Assembly: GCA_022606425.2 (NCBI GenBank)
Contig: JAHDVF020001507.1
Location: forward strand, 124,001-188,000
Source: Lepidostoma basale
Lineage: Eukaryota; Arthropoda; Insecta; Trichoptera; Lepidostomatidae
Reading direction: 5' to 3'
DNA: 64,000 bases
Shown here: piece after piece, positions 42,570 to 52,941 of the stretch
How the letters are laid out: each line of letters starts with the position of its first letter
Numbering within the stretch: position 1 is the first letter of the stretch
Position numbers and translations under genes: made by a program
Notes under the pieces: model-generated
Databases searched by the model: none
The model's input: the letters and a program-made list of their open reading frames with translations, nothing else
What the model was told of the DNA's origin: nothing

Positions 42570-43048
42570 AACAACAACAACAAAAAACCATCACGCCGTT
42601 TCCGCGTAGGGGTAGGCAGAGAGAATTGACCGCCACACTACTCTATCCTGGTATACCTATTTAGATTCTTCCACATTCACACAGCGAGTCATACACGCAC
42701 GTCGATTCTTCCGGCTTCTGACATGACCAACCTTTAAAATTGGATTAATTAGGTCATGCCATGTTTTCCTCGGTCTACCTCGACTCCGTACTCCAATTAC
42801 ATCATTAACGTATACATTCTTAACCATTCTTTCTCTTACCATCTTTTCATAATTTTGTTCATAATATAATACCTTCTTCCGCTCTACATTCCTTTCTTAT
42901 GTCAGCATTTGAGATTCTGTCGTATATCGTTCTACCACACATACGTCTTAAGGACCTCATCTCTACCGCATTTATTCCGCTCTCATCCTTCTTCTGCCAG
43001 TTCCATGCTTCGCTTCCATACATTAGGATTGGGACCAGAACTCCATTG
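42570..43048 (-). mobile_element. LINE-A2 3' end, deleted
   Basis: AACAACAACAACAAAAAACC tail, then A2 with a deletion over RWFGHMER. Frame 43086-42859 holds VLVPILMYGSEAWNWQKKDE, then NAVEMRSLRRMCGRTIYDRI. Confidence 0.75.
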
Positions 43049-43397
43049 TCCTCTCTAACTTCTTCCACATTCATACAACGAGTCATACACGCATGTCGAT
43101 TCTTCCAGCTACTGACATGACCAACCTTTAAAATTTGATTAATTTGGTCATGCCATGTTTTCCTCGGTCTACCTCAACTCCGTACTCCATTTACATCGTT
43201 AATGTATACTTTTTTAACCATTCTTTCTTCACCCATGCGCTCCATATGTCCGAATTTTCATAATTTTGTTCATAATAATTTCTTCCGCTCTTCATTCCTT
43301 TCTTATGTCAGCATTTGAGATTCTGTCGTATATCGTTCTACCACACGTACGTCTTAGGGACCTCAACTCTATCGCATTTACTCTGCTCTCAGCTTGT
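43049..43397 (-). mobile_element. second LINE-A2 fragment
   Basis: Restarts at CTCTCTAACTTCTTCCAC (RERC region) directly after the previous copy's GVLVP region, and runs to ESRVNAI at 43395. Tandem same-strand copies or duplication. Confidence 0.65.
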
Positions 43398-43443
43398 GGA
43401 TCCACATGCTATATTTGAGCCACACCTTTCACCTGTCTTGCAG

Positions 43444-43509
43444 AATAGCCAGTACATAAATGGTGATGCATTTGTGCCTTTATCGAACATACAGATGTTG
43501 CATTTATGA
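43444..43509 (+). other. candidate exon: leucine-rich-repeat-like
   Basis: A pyrimidine-rich acceptor-like CACCTTTCACCTGTCTTGCAG (21 bases, 43423-43443) precedes 21 open codons reading NSQYINGDAFVPLSNIQMLH and L, then TGA. INGDAFVPLSNIQMLHL fits the leucine-rich-repeat pattern (F..L..L..L.L). Could be the remnant of an LRR exon or chance; no donor before the stop. Confidence 0.25.
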
Positions 43510-43929
43510 GCATACTGCACGTAATGTGTTTACTCTCTCGGTATATTGCGACCGCTTTCATATCGCCAAAGGTTGACGCACTGCATACAATAATTTATCA
43601 CCCACTTTACTTTATACGTGTGTGACATAAAATAGTCAACTTTCTATCAGTAATCGAAAGCAATTAACGTAAGGGAACATTTAAACATAACACGTATTAA
43701 ATTAGATATAAAAAGTTTAATATAGGATGCCTTTAAAATGTGAATGTTTTGTAGAATATTAAAAATACGGAAGACAGAAAGAATCACGAACGAATAAGTA
43801 CTGCAGCATATAAATAAAGAAAGTGATATTATAATTGACATAAAGTGCAGGAAACTTTAAAACTTCGGCACGTTATGAGACACGATAAATATAAAGTACT
43901 GCAATTGTTTAAAATAGGTACAAGTTCTG
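43510..43929. other. no gene seen
   Basis: AT-rich. Confidence 0.45.
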
Positions 43930-44355
43930 CCAGTTGGTACTTATGGTCTTGAAACTGCAACATTGTCTAAACAAAGTGCCGAGAAACTACGAGTGACCCA
44001 AAGAGCCATGGAAAGAGCTATGTTAGGAATAAGCCTAAGAGACAGAGTCGGAAACGATTCGGTGAGAGAAAAAACAAAGGTCACTGACATCATCCACCGG
44101 GTGGCAACTCTAAAATGACAGTGGCCAGGTCACGTAGCTAGAAACTCAGATGAAAAATGAACAGAAAGACTGCTGACTTGAAGACCGTGAACGGTAAAGA
44201 GAAGTGCAGGGCGACCGCAACTACGGTGGAATGATGATCTGAACAGACACGTCGGAATAACCTTGATGCAGTCTGCATAAGACAGAGTGACATGGAAGCG
44301 AATGAAGGAGGCCTTTGTCCAGGAGTGGACGGGAATAGGCTGAGGAAGAAGAAGA
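43930..44355 (+). mobile_element. LINE-C pol C-terminus
   Basis: VLPVGTYGLETATLSKQSAE, then KLRVTQRAMERAMLGISLRD, RVGNDSVREKTKVTDIIHRV, QWPGHVARNSDE, GRPQLRWNDDLNRHVGI and WKRMKEAFVQEWTGIG, with a few stops. A common insect RTE-like tail. Ends GAGGAAGAAGAAG. Confidence 0.75.
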
Positions 44356-44384
44356 ATAAAAGGTACAATGGGGAGAAAAATAAA

Positions 44385-44665
44385 TCCCTGAAGTGAATAT
44401 AGTGCGATTGAAAGTGTTAGGAACAAAATAGTGATAGGATCGTTAAGATCGTTTGGGCACATGGAAAGAAAGAAAGGTAAAGAACGTATACGTAAACGAC
44501 GTAAATGGATTTAAAAAAAGAAGTGGAGTCATCGAAGTGCGTGCATGACACGTATGTATGAATATTGAGCATGAATCGAGAGAAGCATGTCAGGAAGGAA
44601 CAGTGTGGCAGTCCATTATTTCTGCCTACGTCTCCGGAGAGATGGCATGATAGTTGGATAGATAA
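44385..44665 (+). mobile_element. LINE-A1 3' end, degenerate
   Basis: GAATATAGTGCGATTGAAAG to TCTCCGGAGAGATGGCATGA; many indels. Confidence 0.6.
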
Positions 44666-44689
44666 AAAAATCCTGATTAAAAAACTTTG

Positions 44690-45035
44690 AACACTTTGAA
44701 TGCATACAAATACTTGTAGACGAATACTGGATTTTATTAACCCATTGCGGGTTATCAATTCAAGGATTAATTGTACCTCAATAGAGATTATCTAATCTTC
44801 ATAGATGGCGCTAGTGTGTAGATTGAAGTTTGGTGTTACATATTAACATATATACAACTTCCAAAAATTTGTCAGACATGGTGGTCGTAAGAAGGGTGAA
44901 ATGGGGAATGTTGTATTACATAAAGCGTGCGCTTAACCCAACCAATGACAGGTCATAAGTCCTGTAAACACCTCGATCACCATATTCTGTTTCCAATTTG
45001 CATATTCGTCTCTATTGAGATACAATTAATCTTTG
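44690..45035 (-). repeat. Repeat R copy, full span
   Basis: Minus strand from AATTGTATCTCAATAGAGAC to TTGTAGATTGAAG and CACTAGCGCCATCTATGAAG, with the second end TTGTACC and CAATGGGTTAATAAAATCC. Shows that R has inverted ends (TTGTATCTCAATAGAGA / TTGTACCTCAATAGAGA). Confidence 0.75.
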
Positions 45036-45054
45036 AAGAATGTTATAATTGAAG

Positions 45055-45470
45055 TACAATATCCTGGTTCAGAGTTGCTGCATCCAGTTTTTGTGATGTA
45101 ATCACCTCAAGAGCCCATTAAGACGTGTTTTAAATCTAAAAATCTATATAGTATGAACGCTGCATCTGATTTTCGCTATCGGTTAGAGAGTAAAATAAAA
45201 CAAATATTAAAGTTGAAAGAGTTGGGTTTTCAGCTTATATCTGAAATCTGTCGGATCGTTTGTGCATCTAGGTACGAAGGGATATTATTCCAAACTGTGA
45301 TGGGCCAGCTACTGCAAAGCTCGATCCCCGGAATTTGTAGGTTAGGTGATAAAGCAGTACTAGAAATTTCTGCATACCAGGGCTTCGTAGAGTCGACATA
45401 GAGTTATGCAAACAAATGTATAATATAGTCATTAAAATGACTCGGCCTTCTGACGTCATATCTTGGGTGA
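45055..45470 (-). mobile_element. LINE-G fragment
   Basis: Minus strand: KFRGSSFAVAGPSQFGII, shifted remainder, and the 3' UTR GGGCTCTTGAGGTGATTAC. Confidence 0.65.
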
Positions 45471-45985
45471 TTTATAAACATTTCCGCTGGGATTAGCACA
45501 GAGAACAAATTCATAATAGTTCTTTAATACGAAACAATACTAGAATTTTTCTATCAATGTCACGGGTATACTTCTTGTTTATACACCATAATATTTATGA
45601 AATATCTCGCAATTGGGTTAATCTACAATAATTATCCTAGTTTCCTGTTTCGATAAAATATCCATTTCTAATGATAGTACAAACAGATAATTATTGCAAT
45701 GTTTGTCCTACGTAAGACCGCATTTCTTGCTCGCTTGATCGAATCTCACCGTGACTACATTACGTCCGAGTGCAGTACAAGTCGTGTCCATATTAAACCA
45801 TGTAATTTTGTCCAAGTGTACCATGTTGAAATTGGGTCTCCTATTACACTGAAATCTTTTGTTTCGCTTTTTAATTATTTTTTTCTTGTTCATTTAACAA
45901 GGGCACCATAATTATTATTAATCATTAATCACATTTATCAAACCAATTAATGATCTGTCAAAATGCACTTCGCAGGTGGTCAATC
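45471..45985. other. no gene seen
   Basis: Short frames only (e.g. 45699-45911) without recognisable content. Confidence 0.4.
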
Positions 45986-46235
45986 CTGGCTTTATCTTAC
46001 TATTCCTGTTAGGCTTGCTGGGGACTAATAGTCTACAGATAAGGAGGAATGGATTCATTCTTACCCATTTATTCAGACTTATCAGGTGATTCTTTAAAAT
46101 TCCGTCATCTTGGAAGGTATCCATCTTTATGTTCCAAATGGTTATCTTCGATAGCGTCAACACAACGTGTTTCATCTCCCAAGATGCAGAACCAACCTGC
46201 CTCTGGTGATGCCGGTGTAGAGAGAAACTGCTGAA

Positions 46236-46414
46236 ATTTATTTTGTTGTTTTAAATTTCATGGTAGAAGATCATTGAAAATAATGAAAATAGGACATTTG
46301 ATAATGCCTTAAAAGGGCGAAACATGTCATTCCCATAAAATATAATAAAACTTCTAGAAAACTGAAGTTTTCATTCGTATTAATTAAAAAAGTTTTTACT
46401 TTATTTTTATTATT
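46236..46414 (+). mobile_element. P1 element inside Jockey
   Basis: 179 bp between exact 10 bp duplications AACTGCTGAA (46226-46235, 46415-46424). Starts with the shared end TTAAATTTCATGGTAGAAG, then TTGATAA, T, GCC stem, GGC, GAAAC, AT, GTC, then the single arm ending TTTTCATTCGTATTAATT. A half-palindrome can therefore insert as a unit. Confidence 0.8.
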
Positions 46415-46497
46415 AACTGCTGAATATGATTGATTTGGAGATCAACTTCTTCATATTAGTAAAAAACTTTTTTTTAATTTTAAATTTTTTTTTTACG

Positions 46498-46730
46498 TTT
46501 ACAACAGGTCGCTTGAACCCTATTACTGTATACAATTTGTTTTTAAGCTGATATATTGATTCTCGTGACATGTGATAGGTAGCTAATCTATCGCCATTTT
46601 ATTGTCACGAGAATTCTACACCAGACCATAGACAGTGTGACAATCACATTGCCATCGCCGGGAATCGAACCCGGAACCTTCGATATGGCAGTCAGAGCTC
46701 TTACCAATCAGCCACGAAGGTCGCCAAGAA
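46498..46730 (-). mobile_element. SINE-T copy 5
   Basis: Minus strand head GCGACCTTCGTGGCTGATTG, box B-like GGTTCGATTCC, body GGCAATGTGATTGTCACAC, and end TACAGTAATAGGGTTCAAGC. Confidence 0.75.
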
Positions 46731-46870
46731 GTCAAATACTCTCGACTTAATATACGAGTAGTATCTTGTCTTTTTAATGTCGAACCATCTCTCATGAATT
46801 CCTGGTATTATAAAATACATTATGTTTTACCTGTTCTAAATACATGCTTTTAATTATAATTTTTGGACTT

Positions 46871-47098
46871 GGACTTGGATCTTCTGGCTTACAGAGGTTC
46901 AGCTCATGTGGCTATTCCTCTTACGTCTGATGGGAACATTGTTGGAAGGTGATTTGGTGGGTTGTTAGTTTATTCGGGGGCATGATTTGTGTGGCCCGGA
47001 GTGTTCCTCTGAAGGAGAATCGATTTTGGGCGCTTGTGGCAATTATAATTTTTGTTTATAATGTGTTTTGAGAAAAAAAATTATTTGAATTATTTTGA
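46871..47098. other. unassigned GT-rich segment
   Basis: CTTCTGGCTTACAGAGGTTC to GCGCTTGTGG, then AATTATTTTGAATTTTGAA. Possibly a LINE 3' UTR; not coding. Confidence 0.3.
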
Positions 47099-47375
47099 AT
47101 TTTGAAGACAATTCGCGATAGGGTGAGGAATACGGCCATCCGCGAGATCTGCAAGGTGGAGGATGTCGTGAGATGGGGCAGACAACGCAGAAGATACTGG
47201 AATGCGCACGTGCAGAGGATGGATCCCACCAGAATCCCACACGCTGTGGCGCATCAGATTCCTGCCGGCTGCCGTCTCCCCGGAAGACCGCCGAAGAGAT
47301 GGAGAGATAGTTGGGAGTCAACCTCCCAAGAGAGGCCAGCCTGATTTCAGGAACAGACCAAAGGTCTATAAGGAG
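47099..47375 (+). mobile_element. LINE-B 3' end
   Basis: Frame 47102-47344: KTIRDRVRNTAIREICKVED, then VVRWGRQRRRYWNAHVQRMD, TRIPHAVAHQIPAGCRLPGR and PPKRWRDSWESTSQERPA stop. Best-kept LINE-B C-terminus. Continues into AAGGTCTATAAGGAGAAG. Confidence 0.8.
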
Positions 47376-47696
47376 AAGAAGAAGAAAAGAAGAAGAAGAA
47401 GAAGAAGAAGAAGAAGAAGAAGAAGAAGAAGAAGAAGAAGAAGAAGAAGAAGAAGAAGAAGAAGAAGAAGAAGAAGAAGAAGAAGAAGAAGAAGAAGAAG
47501 AAGAAGAAGAAGAGGAGGAGAGGAGGAGGAGGAGGAGGAGGAGGAGGAGGAGAGGAGGAGGAGGAGGAAAAAGGAGAGCAAGAGAGAGAGAAGAAGAGAG
47601 AAGAAGAGAAAGAAGAAGAAGAAGAAGAAGAAGAAGAAGAAGAAGAAGAAGAAGAAGAAGAAGAAGAAGAAGAAGAAGAAGAAGAAGAAGAAGATT
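47376..47696 (+). repeat. (GAA)n/(GGA)n purine microsatellite
   Basis: About 320 bp of nearly pure purines: AAG repeats, a GGAGGA middle part (47510-47570), GAGAGA, then AAG repeats. It grew from the (GAAGAA)n end of the LINE-B copy. It creates spurious poly-Glu/Arg/Lys frames on the plus strand and poly-Leu/Phe/Ser on the minus. Confidence 0.9.
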
Positions 47697-48204
47697 TTGA
47701 ATTTAATCTCTCTTAAGAACAAACCATAAGGCATACGAGTACACCAAGAAGAAAAAGAATTTCACCCCAATGGCCCAATCGGAAAAGTAAAAATTTAATA
47801 CGATCCACATTACAATCTTCATGATTTTTCGTGTAAACAAACATATAAACAGATTGTTGCATAAGACAAGTAACTTGAATCCAATTTATCCATAACATCG
47901 CTTTTCATGCTTCAATAATTTCCCTATGATTACTTCAACAGGTGCTCATTGACTCGAAACAAAATCAGGGTCATGGTTGAGTGCCAAATCTGTTCTTGAA
48001 AAACCTTTCTAAGAACTAATCGCCTTTGGATTTGACATAATTATTACTATAATGCCCATTTAAAAGTTTCACGTTTTCAATATTACTAAAGTGGTTACGC
48101 CTATCTCCTGTGATACCACTGGAGAGAGCAATCAATTATAAATTTACTGATATATACAAAAAATAATTAACTAATTACAATCCTCCACTGTTTCTTACAT
48201 AAAA
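47697..48204. other. no gene seen
   Basis: AT-rich. Confidence 0.45.
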
Positions 48205-49342
48205 TGAACAATAATAACAACAACAAACTATCACGCCGTTTCCCGCAGGGGCAGGCAGAGAGAATGGACCGCCACACTACTCTATCCTGACATACCTCTC
48301 TTGATTTCTCCACATTTATACATCGAGTCATACACGCACGTCGATTCTTCCAGCTTCTGACATTACATTTTTTTTTTTACTGGTTCTGATTTAAAAAAAA
48401 ATGGTTTGATTCATGTGGTGCTCCTGTCAATTTGGAGATATTTCTTGTATAAGTGAATCGTTTTGGTCAATTTGATTTTTGCTGCACTTTGTGATAGTTA
48501 TTTGTGACACAAAATACGTTTTCACTCTTCTGATGTTAAAATAATACAAGTTTTTTCGTTTATAAAAATAATTTTGACAGGTGTCAAAATAAATTTTTCA
48601 TTTGTTCCAATGACAATTTGAATAAATTCTTCAATCAAATTTTCAAGTTTTTGCTGGTGTTGAATTGTTTTAAGTGCCTAATTAAAATGAAAACAGTGGA
48701 ATAAAAAATTAAATAAACACAAATGTCCGGATCGTCCAGCTGACGACAAGTGCACCATCTAAAAGAACATTATGTGTTAAATTATTTTTATGTGTTATTT
48801 TATTTTATATTAATGTATTTTGTATTACTTGTTTTAGATTTATTATGTAGACGTTGAATGATTGAAGTGTGCGCGGGAGATGCCTATTAGTGGCGATGAG
48901 GTTCGCAACCCATCACACCGCGTCTCTCGCGTTGGCGAAAAGAGAAGAATGGAGTGCAGCATCGATTAAAGTGTTGCAGTTCATTCTTTCTGTCTACCCT
49001 TTCGGGGAAACGGCGTGATGGTTAGTTAGTTTGTTTTTAATATTTGATTAATTTGGTCATGCCATTTTTTCCTCGGTCTACCTCGACTCCTTACTTCATT
49101 TACATCGTTAACGTATACTTTTTTAACCATTCTTTCTTCACCCATACGCTCCATATATCCGAACCAACGCAGCGATTCTTTCATAATTTTGTTCATAATA
49201 TCTTCTTTCGCTCTACATTCCTTCCTAATATCAGCATTTGAGATTCTGTCGTACATCGTTCTACCACACATACGTCTTAGGGACATCATCTCTACCGCAT
49301 TTATTCTGCTCTCATCCTTCTTCTGCCAGTTCCATGCTTCGC
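48205..49342 (-). mobile_element. LINE-A2 3' end split by element D
   Basis: AACAACAACAAACTATCACG to CCAGCTTCTGACAT, then D (48368-49037), then ATATTTGATTAATTTGGTC onward. Frame 49289-49026: MMSLRRMCGRTMYDRISNAD, then MKESLRWFGYMERMGEERMV. Confidence 0.8.
48368..49037 (+). mobile_element. Element D, copy 4, nested in LINE-A2
   Basis: Full-length: starts ACTGGTTCTGATTTAAAAA and ends CGGGGAAACGGCGTGATGG with TTAGTTAGTTTG. Host LINE resumes directly, which fixes D's length at about 670 bp. Confidence 0.8.
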
Positions 49343-49419
49343 TAAAATGAATCTAAACTATTTTTAATTTCATCAAGTGTATACAGATAATGTATAAACA
49401 TATTTCACACCATATTATG

Positions 49420-49600
49420 ATGTGACTGTCATGCTGCGTATACCCTGGATGGCAAGAAGAACAAACCAGTCGATCATAGACCAGCTGGGTATCAGGGCAA
49501 GACTCTCGCGGATATGCTCTTAGAGAGTGTTATTGGCACGTATTAGTATTAAGTATTTTGGGCACATAGTCCAGAGAGATCAGCACAACCTTGAAAAGCT
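49420..49600 (+). mobile_element. LINE-F scrap
   Basis: RIPWMARRTNQSIIDQLGI, then ARLSRI, SIKYFGHIVQRDQHNLEKLI. Reads as another RTE-like pol tail. Confidence 0.55.
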
Positions 49601-49611
49601 GATTATTTATT

Positions 49612-50492
49612 AATAAATTGTTTGTCAGTCAGCTGTTTGTTATATGCAGACGATGCTGTGTTAATCGCTGACAGTAAAGAAAATTTGCAAGTCTTAGTGT
49701 CAAGGATGTATGAGGCATGCAAAAAGAGTGACTTGGTGATGAATGTGTCTAAATCTAAAGTGATGGTTTTCGAAAAAGAAGAATGTATGACGATTTGTGA
49801 TATAAGTGCGATGGGCGAGAAATTGGAGTAATTTACTGAATTTACGTATCTGGCAAGCATGTTTACAAGAGATGGAAAAATGGAGAAAGACATCGAAAGA
49901 AGGATTGGTGCTGGGAATAAAATAAATGGCGCACTCAAAGTCATTACTGCAAATAGAAATATATCCACAGAAGCAAAGATGGCCATACACAATGGAGTTC
50001 TCGTGCCAACCCTCGTGTATGGAAGTGAAGCTTGGAGCTGGCCAAGGAAGGATGAAAGCAGGATAAACGCCGTAGAAATGAGATCACTAAGAAGAATGTG
50101 CGGGAAAACGTTGTATGATAGAATACCGAACGCTGAAATAAGAAAGAAATGTAAGGCAGATGACTGCATCATGAATAAAATTAAAAAAGGATCCCTGAGA
50201 TGGTTTAGACATATGGAACGAATAGATGAAAGTCGAATGGTTAAAAAGTTGTACACAAGCAGCGTGAGTGGGAAAATAAGCCGAGGACGACCGAAGAAAA
50301 CATGGCATGATCAAATTAATTAATTACTAAAAGGCGGCCACATTTGAAGTCGGAATAATCGACGTGCGTGCATGGTACGATGTATGAATGTAGAGGAAGC
50401 CCGAGAGGTATGCCAGTACAGGCCATTGTGGCAATCCATCCTCTCTGTCTACCCCTCCGGAGAAATGGCGTGATGGTTAGTTAATTAGTTAG
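49612..50492 (+). mobile_element. LINE-A3, copy with YADD
   Basis: Frames 49622-49831 and 49859-50323 are pieces of one pol separated by a stop. The first: CLLYADDAVLIADSKENLQ (YADD catalytic pair), then YEACKKSDLVMNVSKSKVMV. The second: MEKDIERRIGAGNKINGALK, TEAKMAIHNGVLVPTLVYGS, KKCKADDCIMNKIKKGSLRW and SGKISRGRPKKTWHDQIN. A third piece ends SILSVYPSGEMA before TTAG repeats. The only LINE-A copy here that reaches the catalytic box. Confidence 0.85.
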
Positions 50493-50564
50493 TTATAAAT
50501 AATCAGCTTAATCATGATTTGAAAATAAATTTGCAAAATTTGCAAGCACTATTCTGATGTTAGT

Positions 50565-50692
50565 CTATTCATAAATGGCAAAACGTATTGACTACAAATC
50601 AACTATCAACTGTCAAATTGGCAGTCTGTAGAAACAATGTTGCCAGTTTAAAAACTAAACCTCTAAAAAAAACACCCTATACTTTGCAGAAG
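50565..50692 (-). mobile_element. mariner-like MITE, end only
   Basis: Minus strand GGGTGTTTTTTTTAGAGGTT, then AAACTGGCAACATTGTTTC and TCAATACGTTTTGCCATTT. Same family as 12318 and 33288; the other end is missing. Confidence 0.65.
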
Positions 50693-51255
50693 CACGTTTG
50701 CTTAAAGTGAACTTATACAATTTATCATTTTGTGTCAGGAAATATGATTTTTGATTAGCCTTTCGTTTGCCATGGACTAGAGATGGCATTGTCAGAGGAC
50801 AGACGATCCCAAAGATCGTACAAAGACTTTACATTATTATTCGGTTCATTTAAAATTAATTCAATGCTGGAACGAAATTTTAATTAATAGTCCAAACAAA
50901 TAAATATTTGATTCGTTTAACTAAGTGCAAAGAGTTTGATTTGGTCGAACTAATCACACTAGGTCATTAGAAAACAATTTTCTTATTATTTTTAAGTGAT
51001 TACCGATTCAAAAAACGTTATGAATGTAATTGAGAAAAATAATTACTTTATTTATTTATAGAAACATGCAATCAATCATTTATGATATAAGTGAATATGA
51101 CTTTTAAATTCTTTTTTTAAATTCACATCCTGTAATATGTATATGGCTGTAGAAGATTTAAGATCTAAACTGAAAACCCATATTTTTCATATTTCATACA
51201 CATTAAATATTATATTTTATGATAGCAACTTTTAAAATTGTTTTATTATATTATT
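50693..51255. other. no gene; LINE-G scrap at ~51150-51195
   Basis: AT-rich; AGATCTAAACTGAAAACCCA resembles LINE-G RSKLKTH. Confidence 0.35.
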
Positions 51256-51515
51256 TTTTATCTGGGCCACGTTCTTATACGTTTTTATATCTGGGTCACG
51301 TTCTACGAGGAGAAAAATATCGCCTGCTGCATCTAATTTTGAAGGGAAAAATAGAGGGCCGCAGGGGAGCAGGGAGAATGCAGATCTCTTGGCTACGTAA
51401 TGTGAGGATTGGACGGGAATCGGAACTGTGGAGGAGCTATTCCGGACAGCGCAGGATAGGGAAGAGTTTACCAGATTGATCGCCAACGTCGGGGGGACCT
51501 GACAGGGCACTTTAA
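51256..51515 (+). mobile_element. LINE-E 3' end
   Basis: LGHVLRGEKYRLLHLILKGK, then IEGRRGAGRMQISWLRNVR; shifted end GGACCTGACAGGGCAC. A 30 bp duplication of the start (TTTTTATATCTGGG and ACGTTCT) precedes it. Confidence 0.7.
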
Positions 51516-51529
51516 GAAGAATATATTAT

Positions 51530-51608
51530 TTTTTAACCGATCGTGAATATCAGATTTAGGTTATTAATATAAAACACGTCTTAATGCGCCCTTGAGGTGA
51601 TTACACCA
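51530..51608 (-). mobile_element. LINE-G 3' UTR scrap
   Basis: AACACGTCTTAATGCGCCCT and TGAGGTGATTAC. Confidence 0.5.
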
Positions 51609-51744
51609 GGAAATCATAATATAAATAGACAAAACCTCGCATGTCGTCAATAAAGAGTACGATAATATTTTGAATACAAGAGAGGCAGAGAGGAATACTT
51701 TGATTCTCTCCGAAATAATTTGAAATACAAACAATGCGAACCAC

Positions 51745-51890
51745 ATAGGAAAGAATTTTAAACGCTGATATTAGGAAGGAATGTAGACCGGAAGAAGACA
51801 TTATGAACAAAATAATTAAAGTATCACTGCGTTTGTTTGGACATATGGATCGCAATGATAAAGAAATAATGTTTGACAAATTGATTGTAA
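51745..51890 (+). mobile_element. LINE-A2 scrap
   Basis: AACGCTGATATTAGGAAGG to TGGACATATGGATCGCAATG; ends in P6. Confidence 0.6.
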
Positions 51891-52045
51891 GACTTGACGA
51901 TGCTAACATTGGTTAGCGAAACAGCTGTCGCGAGAAAATATAATCAATTGTGATATTTATAACAAAGTTTTTTTTAATTTTTAAACAGTTAATAACGTTG
52001 AAATATCAAAGTGTTTCCGCCAAAACAATGGATTATTAAAAGAAA
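51891..52045 (+). repeat. P6 hairpin element
   Basis: TTGACGA (51894-51900), T, perfect 6 bp stem GCTAAC/GTTAGC, GAAAC (51918-51922), AGCT, GTC (51927-51929). The end matches GTGTTTCCGCCAAAACAATG. Only the first box base departs from CTGANGA. Confidence 0.7.
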
Positions 52046-52074
52046 TAATGATTACGAAAACTGAACACAGAGAA

Positions 52075-52290
52075 TGAACTGTAACACATTATTCATTCTT
52101 AACATACTTCTCTAGGTTCGTCACTATTCATACGTCGTGTCATGCATGCACGTCGATTTCTGCGACTCCTCACGCGGCCGACTTTCAATAATTGATTTAT
52201 TTGATCGTGCTACGTTTTCCTCAGTCTTCCTCTTCTTATAGTTTAATTTACATCGTTAACATATTCTTTTATAACATTTTTTTCACCATT
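52075..52290 (-). mobile_element. LINE-A1 scrap
   Basis: GAGAATGAACTGTAACACAT to CATTTTTTTCACC, reverse A1. Confidence 0.6.
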
Positions 52291-52765
52291 ATAATATTTC
52301 CATGGACATATAGAAAAAATGAATGAATAAAGTATAAATGTTTCTTTTTTATATATGTTGTATACAACACTCACATTTATTAAAAAAATTAAAATTAAAT
52401 ATCAAACATATTTAGGACTAACCAGTTTTTCATCAGTGATATTATATAAATATTTAAAATATAAAATTCATTATGGTCATTATAACATATGTCATAACTG
52501 ACCATATTTGTAAACAATTTTATAATATTTTAAATATTTATATTACATCTCTGATAAGGGCTGGTTAGTCCAAAACATGTTTGATTTTTTTTTTTTAATA
52601 AATGTGAGTGTTGTGTACAAAGTATATGAAAAAAAAACATTTAACATCTACAACACAAAGTTATGGCGAACATAGAAGAAGAAAGTATACAACGATGTGA
52701 AAGGAGTAATAAGTTAGAAAAGGCCGAAGAAAACATGACATGAACAAAAAATCTAATATCTTACC
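52291..52765 (+). mobile_element. LINE-A1 scrap split by P2
   Basis: ATGGACATATAGAAAAAATG (HMERMN region), then P2, then GTATACAACGATGTGAAAGG and AGGCCGAAGAAAACATGAC. Confidence 0.65.
52337..52681. mobile_element. P2 element, complete
   Basis: 345 bp palindrome between 8 bp duplications AAAGTATA (52329-52336, 52682-52689). Arms hold TTTAGGACTAACCAGTTTTT and mirror AGGGCTGGTTAGTCCAAAAC. Hairpin motif is degenerate here (CTGATAA, AAAAC). Right end ACAACACAAAGTTATGGCG recurs in the composite at 63535. Confidence 0.75.
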
Positions 52766-52941
52766 CTTTTGGCAAAAGCATACGTGTCATTTTATTTTCT
52801 TTTCAAAGATTTTAAATTTCCCAAAAATCTGTGTATGAATGAAATAGGAACGTTACATGTTTTTTTACTACTTTGATAAGTAGATTTTATACTATGAGGT
52901 AAATTGTTGCCATCGAGTGAGTAAAAAAATTGCATATGTAC
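52766..52941. other. unassigned
   Basis: No TE match seen; follows the candidate exon below on the minus strand. Confidence 0.3.

Larger units (their letters stand above)
45986..46870 (+). mobile_element. Jockey 3' end with two insertions
   Basis: LLGLLGTNSLQIRRNGFILT, then HLFRLIR, followed by shifted remainder to AGAGAAACTGCTGAA. It is interrupted by P1 (46236-46414), resumes as GATTGATTTGGAGATCAAC, is interrupted by SINE-T (about 46475-46730), and resumes as GTCAAATACTCTCGAC with the 3' UTR to ~46870. Confidence 0.75.

Noticed and set aside
47102..47344. zinc-finger or kinase-like host exon
   Set aside because: Residue order matches LINE-B C-termini elsewhere in the window.
47202..47729. 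175-codon poly-Arg/Lys and overlapping poly-Glu, poly-Leu/Phe frames
   Set aside because: They are translations of the purine microsatellite.
49603..50256. 217-codon minus-strand frame
   Set aside because: It is the antisense shadow of LINE-A3; the plus strand carries the YADD box and known pol phrases.
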